Shown: positions 58,073 to 64,000 of the stretch, piece after piece
Layout: each line of letters begins with the position of its first letter
Numbering within the stretch: position 1 is the stretch's first letter
From: Rutpela maculata
Taxonomy: Eukaryota; Arthropoda; Insecta; Coleoptera; Cerambycidae
Reading direction: 5' to 3'
NCBI GenBank assembly: GCA_936432065.2
Contig: OW386286.2
Span: 24,921,179-24,985,178, forward strand
DNA: 64,000 bases
Notes under the pieces: generated by a model
The model's input: the letters and a program-made list of their open reading frames with translations, nothing else
What the model was told of the DNA's origin: nothing
Database searches by the model: none
Translations under genes and position numbers: made by a program

Positions 58073-58325
58073 CTGTTCCAGTTCGAGGCCGTCTCCTAAA
58101 GACTGAAAGGCCGAATCCGAAGACATTTTCCCGTAAGCCACGCTTTCGGGGCTGGCGGGGGTGTGTAAGGTCGAAGAAAAGAAGCTGTTCAGGTGACTGT
58201 CATTCTCCAGGGACGACGTGAAATCTAGGAGCGAATGGACGTCAAAGGAGCGAGAAGAGTTGGAGAGATTGCAGTGATTGTTCTGACGGTCGTCGTTGAA
58301 TTGGGGGCTTTTCACCAAATTCAGG
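58073..58325 (-). CDS. Host gene exon 1 of those visible (supervillin-like?)
   Basis: A 253-bp minus-strand exon: acceptor AATTTTCAG/CCTGAATTTGG at 58325, donor GGAACAG/GTAGGTGAAA at 58073. It leaves in phase 0 and joins the exon at 50966-51089. It encodes a serine-rich, unstructured stretch including SSRSFDVHSLLDFTSSLEND, FFSSTLHTPASPESVAYGKM and DSAFQSLGDGLELEQ. GC content is well above the flanking introns. No start codon upstream in the exon, so earlier exons lie beyond 58325 or beyond the window. Confidence 0.85.
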
Positions 58326-58417
58326 CTGAAAATTATTTAGTTTCTGTTAGATTAATTTCACTGAATTTATTTGTTTGTAAGCCATAAAACTGCATTGTTT
58401 GTATTCTAAAAAATATA

Positions 58418-60082
58418 CGGGCAGTTCTACAAAGCATGGTCGATTTCACATTGACAATGTTAAAAAATAAAATGTCAGGAATCTGTTGATGGCCTATATT
58501 TTTGAAATGGTTAAAGTATCTACATTTCAGGTATGTCTTGTGGCACCAGCTTTTTTCCCGTGATTAAAATGTTACAGCTGTTTTTCCTTAGTGAAACGTA
58601 TAACAAAACACACGACCGTCACATTTATATTTGTGCTGTGTATTAATAATATGCTAAATGGATTATGAAATAGTTGATTCTTTGAAGTGAAAAATATGTC
58701 CTACAAGATATTAGAGAAAATTTTGGCCGTAATAATACCCACGAATAAAATAAAAAGTGATATAACTAGAAGTATCTGTTTCTTTCTTATTTGAGTCTAA
58801 TACTTTCGGAATTCAGTTAACTGTATTGACTCAAATTACCTTTTTGTGTCTAAATTTTGTTACCGACAACCAGTTTTGTTCATAATTTAAAGGATAATGG
58901 TCCTAACGAGATAAATAATATTTATGACACCATTGTGATTGAGGTACCGTGAGTTACGCGTGACGGTCGTGAGTGGCATGAGATGGTTGTGAGATTCGTA
59001 AAACGGTTGTGTAATTGCTGGCTGAGGTTGTGCCAAATTTTTGAAAATAAAAATAATATTTGAGGGTCAGATCATATGTATTTTGGCTAGTAGGAACCAA
59101 ATATGAAAAAATATACAAGTTGTCCCATTTAAAAAATTTGATTTTCACGTCATTTGCCTCGAAACCGGAAGTTAGAAGTTGGTTTTTACATCATATAATT
59201 AATCCCATATCACTACACCAAATTTGAAAAAAATCCATTCAACCATTCAAAAGTTATAAGAGTGAAGGAGAGTAATGCCAATGAAATTTCTCATGACCGT
59301 CACTAGAGCCTCAAGACCATCATACTCAAATTTGTGCCATGTGACGGTCATGAGTGTGACGGTCGTGATGGCCGCTAGACAAAAATGACTAAGAATTATA
59401 TTCACTCTAAGCTATTATTAAAGTAAGGTTAGGAGAAGACAGTGTACTGGATACCTCAAAATAAAAACGTATTTGGATATTAATAAGTTGATAAATGCTA
59501 AAATACACAACGTGACGGTCATGAAAGAGAGCACAGGGCCATATATTAGACTTACCATATAAATTACTGGAAATTCAAAATGTTTTGGGAAACAGCACTT
59601 GGTTATTGTATCTCACATGATTTCACAACGAAAACTAAATTTCGATGTGTTTCTGAGTCGCTGGTAGCCCTAGCATACAACTTATTAACTAATAATGAGC
59701 ACTGTGACGGTCGTGAGTATTAGCGACTTTGATAGTTTATATATTAAATCCTAGACTTTAAAACATGAAAGTTGTATCTTGCCAACAAATTTTGGATATT
59801 TTGTAATAATTATAGCAGAGATGGACACTAACCATTCCTCTGGTAACAAAATTTCAGCCAAAACAAGTGTCAATCTGTAAGGAGTTACGCGTGACGGTCT
59901 TGAGTTTTAGGAGTAAAAACAGACAATATTTTATTTTTGTCGTAATTTAGCTCGTTTTTTATTATAACAAGGTGCGGTAAGACTCATTTAAGGGAATATT
60001 GGACACTGGTTGTAGCTTGGACCAATTTTTGATCAGTAAGTCACTAATATCATGAATCGACCATGCTTTGTAGAACTGCCCA
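58418..60082. mobile_element. 1.67-kb TA-flanked element with repeated GTGACGGTC motif
   Basis: Left end CGGGCAGTTCTACAAAGCAT (then GGTCGATT) at 58418 mirrors AATCGACCATGCTTTGTAGA (then ACTGCCCA) ending at 60082, with TA outside both. The motif TGACGGTC(G/A)TGAG occurs near 58612 and 59294 (minus) and 58961, 59342, 59357, 59513, 59705 and 59892 (plus), twice preceded by GTTACGCG. No protein is encoded. The repeated motif resembles internal transposase- or factor-binding sites. Confidence 0.82.
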
Positions 60083-60322
60083 TACAGTGTGACCCCGGAT
60101 GGACATAACTATACTCGTAATCTTTCGTATTTCGCATTTTAAGAGAAAAAGTTATTCTGTATAAAAAGTTTTGCTTGTTCTGAGAAGTCCTTAGTCATTG
60201 TCAGAATGTCGAAAAAACGTGGTTCAAAAATTAGGAAAAGTGCAATCGTGCCAAGAGTTAAGTATACATTTTTTGAGAGGAAATTAAAAGTGTTTCTAAT
60301 GTTAATGGATGTTCAGATCTGA

Positions 60323-60553
60323 AAGAATCCAGCTGTTGGATGTGGCAGAGCGTGTGACTGTAGAAAAGCTGGGTTAAAGTGCTCTATTGTGTGTGGATTC
60401 TGTAATGGTGAATCATGTAAAGACACACCAAAGGTTCGCATCGAAAGCGAGAGCGAAGATAAAGAAATTTTGTTATTGGAGGCCCAGAATCCCAGAAGTA
60501 GTGATGTCAACATCAATCGATCGGGACCGTCAAAAAAATATAAAAAGAAATAA
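60323..60553 (+). pseudogene. CXC-domain protein, C-terminal fragment
   Basis: A 76-codon open stretch ends at TAA 60551-60553: KNPAVGCGRACDCRKAGLKC, SIVCGFCNGESCKD, then an acidic tail ESESEDKEILLLE and a basic end (SGPSKKYKKK). The cysteine spacing matches the CXC cluster of the gene at 48380-49363. Upstream, 60206-60320 gives MSKKRGSKIRKSAIVPRVKY, which may belong to it, before a stop at 60319. A CAGTGTGACCCCGG end at about 60085 may mark the left end of a surrounding element. Confidence 0.7.
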
Positions 60554-60604
60554 TATATAATAATATAAATTATGTTATTTCGTAAACGTACATTATATAA
60601 CATA

Positions 60605-61414
60605 CCGGGTGTATCAGGATCACGTTACACCCCCCCCCCTTTCTTCCTTAGTTTTGAAGATAATTGATTCAAATTTGGGATATCCTATATACATAATAAG
60701 CGGCACTTTTTGACATACAAGTGATTTTCTTTCACTTCCAGCTTCGCCGATTTTTAAATGGAACACCCTGTATATTATTGCATTTTTGAATTCTGCATAG
60801 TTTTCTGAATCCAACGATACCAAATAAGTGACATTTCAAACGTCAATATTTTTGATAATATAATTTCGACGGAACAACCCTTCGACGGAACAAGATGAAA
60901 ATATAATCTAGTTCCAGATCTCGTTAAAGTACATGTGTGTACCAGATTTCAAATCAATATCTTAAACGGTTCCAGAGTAAACGTGCGCACAAAAAAAGTT
61001 ACAGACAGACCGACAGACAGACATTTTTTCGCTCAAACTTAAAATCTCGACGTGTCATGACATTTTAAGCCTATTTTGAACAATAAAAGTTTTTAAAAAT
61101 TTTTTTCGTCGTATACTTCCACTGGATGTGGAAGTAAAGTTATATTATAAAAAATATTGACGATTGAAATGTCACTTATTTGGTATCGTTGGATTCAGAA
61201 AATTATGCAGAATTCAAAAAAGGAAATAATATACAGGGTGTTCCATTTAAAAATCGAAACTTAGTGTCACTTTCGGCGAAGCCGGAAGTGAAAAAAAAAT
61301 CACTTGTATGTCAAAAAGTGCCGCTTATTATGTATATAGGATTTCCCAAATTTCAATCAATTTTCTTCAAAACTAAAGAAGAAAAGGAGTGTACCATAAT
61401 CCTGTTACACCCGA
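60605..61414. mobile_element. 810-bp TA-flanked palindromic element with Repeat A at its centre
   Basis: Left end CCGGGTGTATCAGGATCACG at 60605 mirrors an end reading CCTGTTACACCCGA at 61414, with TA outside both. The arms (about 260 bp) are nearly complete inverse complements (CTGAATCCAACGATACCAAA against TTTGGTATCGTTGGATTCAG). The Repeat A fragment 60864-61137 sits at the symmetry axis between ATTTTTGATAATATAA and TTATATTATAAAAAAT. The open frames at 60620-60823 and 61180-61557 are the two arms. Confidence 0.85.
60864..61137 (+). repeat. Repeat A copy (5'-truncated)
   Basis: Starts at TTCGACGGAACAACCCTTCG (a small internal duplication) and ends at the hairpin ACTTCCACTGGATGTGGAAG. Contains the GTACCAGATTTCAAATCAAT phrase and a GACAGACC microsatellite. 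Confidence 0.85.
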
Positions 61415-61730
61415 TATACATTACAATAAAAATGTATGTACAAAGGCGTTGCCGAATTATTTTGAAAACAATTTTTGCACCTTTCAATCAAGATGGCAAC
61501 TCGCGCCTCCCCCTCCAAGGTCGAAAACTTATATTTCTCATCAGGGTCTCGACTTAAACTACATATATTAAAATCATTTCCACTCCACCTTTTGCAGGGC
61601 ATAACCCCCCCCCCCCCACTGGACTAAATGTTGACATCACTAAATGATTTGATTTGATTTGAAAAACTATGAAACATTTTAAGAAAAAAATGCACGTGAA
61701 GAGTGTTGTAACAGCTACGATAAGATTATA

Positions 61731-63829
61731 CAGTGTGTCCCAGGATAGATGTAACAAGAGGTGTAATGGACCAAAAATTTTGGAATTTTGGAATGGTATT
61801 TGGGGATTAAGTCCTGCCTGTTGTAAAACTAAAGTATTCCAAAAATTACTTAATTTGGTGTTCTACAGGGTGTTTTATAAGCAAAGTTGTAAAAATCACC
61901 ACTAATAAAGTACCTTTATTTTTCAAAATATGAAAAAATTCCAGTAAGAAAAGTTATTTAGAATGCAATTTTATACCTCTATACCAAATTTCAGAAATAT
62001 AAAATTATTTTTTTTGAAACTTCCCATTTTTTGCGAATTAAGAGTTGAATTCATATTTAAAGTTGTGTAGGAGCAAATGTTAATCATCTCAAAAAGTAGG
62101 CTATTGGTAAATAAAAAATTGAATATACGAGATGTAAGAAGGTATAAAGTTAATCGAACTAATTGTAAAACAAGAAACAATTACTAACAGAAGATTAATG
62201 AGGTTTAAAAATTATAACAAGTAATAAATGACAAAAACATAACAGATTCACAAACAAATTAATTATTGACCAATACAAAACAATGTTTACAATTTTTTTA
62301 TTATTCGACGTAGCTACGAGCCACATCCACACACATTTCGATCCTTCGCCTGAAGTCCTTAAAACTGTTTCGAATATGATCTAACGGTATGGAGTTTACG
62401 GCATTTGTAATTCTCTGCTTCAATACTGCTACATCGTTAGGAAGTGGTTCAGTGTAAACCAACAGCTTGAGGCGACCCCATAATCTGGGGATCTCGCCGG
62501 CCACTTGATCGGTCCATTCCTGGCGATCCAATTTTCTCCAAAATTTAAATTCAACCACCGATTAACCATCTCTGTGGAGTGGCCAGGGCAACCATCATGT
62601 TGAAAATGAACTAAAGGCATATCTCTTAAAATATTTAAATGTTCTTCAGAAAATCTTTCAAGAAGCTGTAAATACGTGTGCTGGTTTAACCTTCCCTCAA
62701 TGAAATAAGGTCCAATAACTACAACGTGATAAGAAACGGCACACCACACAATCACTTTTTTATAATATTGTCTTCTACAATGAATAATAAAATTTGGATT
62801 TTCAGAAGCCCAAAACCGACAATTCATTGGTTGTGAATGTGGACTCATCTGAGAAAATTATGAAATGATGAAAAAATCTCTCTTCCATGATTTTTTCTCC
62901 AATGGTCAAACAAAAATCCAACCTACGGCCGTCATCTCCCTTTTCAAGTATATGTTTATAATTTGCTTTATATGCCCTAATTTTCTTTGCCTTGTAAATT
63001 CTTTGGAGTTCAGACTTGCTAATATTAATAAGAGCTGATCTCTCTCTTAGTGGCATCCTAGGATTTTCTATAATAGAGGCATGAGCTATAATAGCCCCAA
63101 CATTGTCTTCATCATATGCTTTTATTTTTCTTTTCATGTTAACAACACTACCAGTAGCTAGAAACTTTTTAATTATTCTCATAGCCTGAGTACGTAAAGC
63201 AGTGTTTGGAAATTTCAAATTAAATTGGCTTAAAACTTCTCTTAGCGAGTTTTCACCGCCAATTCCGTAGCATTGCACAATATAAATTTTTTCACGCACT
63301 GTGAATACCATTTTCACTTAATTTTTTATCGTTTGTTAATCTGAAACAGAAATTAAGGATAATATTGACTACGTTTGACAGATATGTCAATAATAAATGA
63401 TAAATGTGTATCCACTGCTTTTCTCATAGCCTACTTTTAGCTTCTACATAACTTTAAATATTAATTCACAAAAAATAATTTCTATGCAGTTTTAATTGAA
63501 TGGTTCAAAATAAAATACTAATTTATTAAAAAAATGGGAAGTTTCAAAAAAATAATTTTATATTCCTGAAATTTGGTATAGAGGTATAAAATTGCATTCT
63601 AAATAACTTTTCTTAGTGGAATTTTTTCATATTTTGAAAAATAAGGGTACTTTATTAGTAGTGATTTTTACAACTTTGCTTATCAAACACCCTGTAGAAC
63701 ACCAAATCAAGTCATTTTTGGTATACTTTAGTTTTACAACAAGCAGGACTCAATCCCCAAATACCATTCCAAAATTCCAAAATTTTTGGTCCATTACACC
63801 TCTTGTTACATCTATCCTGGGACACACTG
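61731..63829 (-). mobile_element. 2.1-kb mariner-type element with 300-bp TIRs
   Basis: CAGTGTGTCCCAGGATAGAT at 61731 mirrors ATCTATCCTGGGACACACTG ending at 63829, each with TA outside. The inverted repeats run about 61731-62030 and 63535-63829 and differ at only a few percent of positions, suggesting a recent element. A secondary internal end (ACAGGGTGTTTTATAAGCAA) lies in each TIR. The centre holds one transposase gene on the minus strand. Confidence 0.92.
62301..63317 (-). pseudogene. Mariner-type DDE transposase, two frameshifts
   Basis: From ATG 63317: an HTH start (TVREKIYIVQCYGIGGENSL), a second DNA-binding part (PRMPLRERSALINISKSELQ), the first catalytic aspartate in FIIFSDESTFTTN, a frameshift near 62830, NCRFWASENPNF, KVIVWCAVSYHVVVIGPYFI, the second aspartate in FQHDGCPGHSTEMVNRWLNL, then WIARNGPIKWPARSPD. 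There the reading jumps frame to LWGRLKLLVYTEPLPNDVAV, with the LTPLDFF-type segment that carries the third catalytic acid missing. The C-terminus (RRRIEMCVDVARSYVE) and stop at 62301 are normal. The two lesions inactivate an otherwise full-length gene of about 340 codons. Confidence 0.88.
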
Positions 63830-64000
63830 TATAAACACAAAGATAGTATACTAAACAACGTTTCAGCAATCAAGATGGTACCATCGGGAGATGACTAAAA
63901 TTGAAAGTATGGCAATTAAACCTACAATTTTATCAGTGGTTACTATTTCACTGGAATATTTGGGATACAGTAAATACAAATGTCATCTCATTATGACAAT

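Overview
AT-rich (roughly two thirds A+T) genomic DNA from an animal, most likely an insect. The evidence is GT-AG introns of many kilobases, several eukaryotic DNA-transposon superfamilies, RNase H-bearing non-LTR retrotransposon remnants, and no prokaryotic gene organisation. I cannot name the species.

The backbone is one host gene on the minus strand that spans most of the window. Four coding exons (58325-58073, 51089-50966, 44146-44003, 12664-12256, in transcription order) have good splice sites and intron phases that chain perfectly (0, 1, 1, then out in phase 2). They join into one open reading frame of about 309 codons. The protein is low-complexity, acidic/serine-rich and lacks start and stop, so the gene continues beyond both sides of the window. 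A TQPVT segment followed by SILK motifs recalls the N-terminal half of supervillin; I treat that as a tentative identity. Introns are about 7.0, 6.9 and 31.3 kb.

Almost everything else is transposable-element debris inside these introns or the flanks. Left to right: a right half of a CAGTA-ended element (1-726); a 472-bp palindrome; two 2.7-kb long-terminal-inverted-repeat (TIR) elements (3947-6720, 6814-9493); a 2.4-kb TIR element with a decayed D-D-D/E-like protein containing a CGGQNKN motif (9738-12130); two related long-TIR elements carrying relics of a cysteine-rich CXC protein (13176-15639, 16105-17915); mariner, hAT and MITE fragments (18-21.9 kb); a 30-bp minisatellite with 120-bp higher-order structure (22391-22938); another CXC relic (26.7-27.3 kb); a 2.1-kb element (28458-30548); a GC-rich-armed foldback element holding a truncated DDE transposase (34292-37401); a foldback element holding a CXC gene (38142-40006); a retrotransposon RNase H relic; a complete but dead mariner (42522-43820); a triplicated foldback; a CXC relic next to a 3-kb long-TIR element with a nearly intact PIN-like/CXC gene (47461-50426); non-LTR relics (51.6-52.1, 55-56.2 kb); a CAGTA element with a SINE-like insertion; a Crypton-type tyrosine recombinase exon split by a TAA-flanked MITE (56445-57222); an element with eight GTGACGGTC-type motifs (58418-60082); a last CXC relic; a palindrome; and a mariner with 300-bp TIRs (61731-63829).

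Two themes stand out. First, a PIN-like/CXC protein family occurs seven times, and at least four copies sit between long inverted repeats, so it looks like cargo or the mobilising protein of a poorly described class of DNA element. Second, the CGGQNKN protein lies inside its own TIR element with TTATAA at both ends, which suggests this widespread uncharacterised family is a transposase. A short repeat of about 700 bp (here Repeat A, eight copies) lies repeatedly at the centres or arm ends of other inverted-repeat elements.
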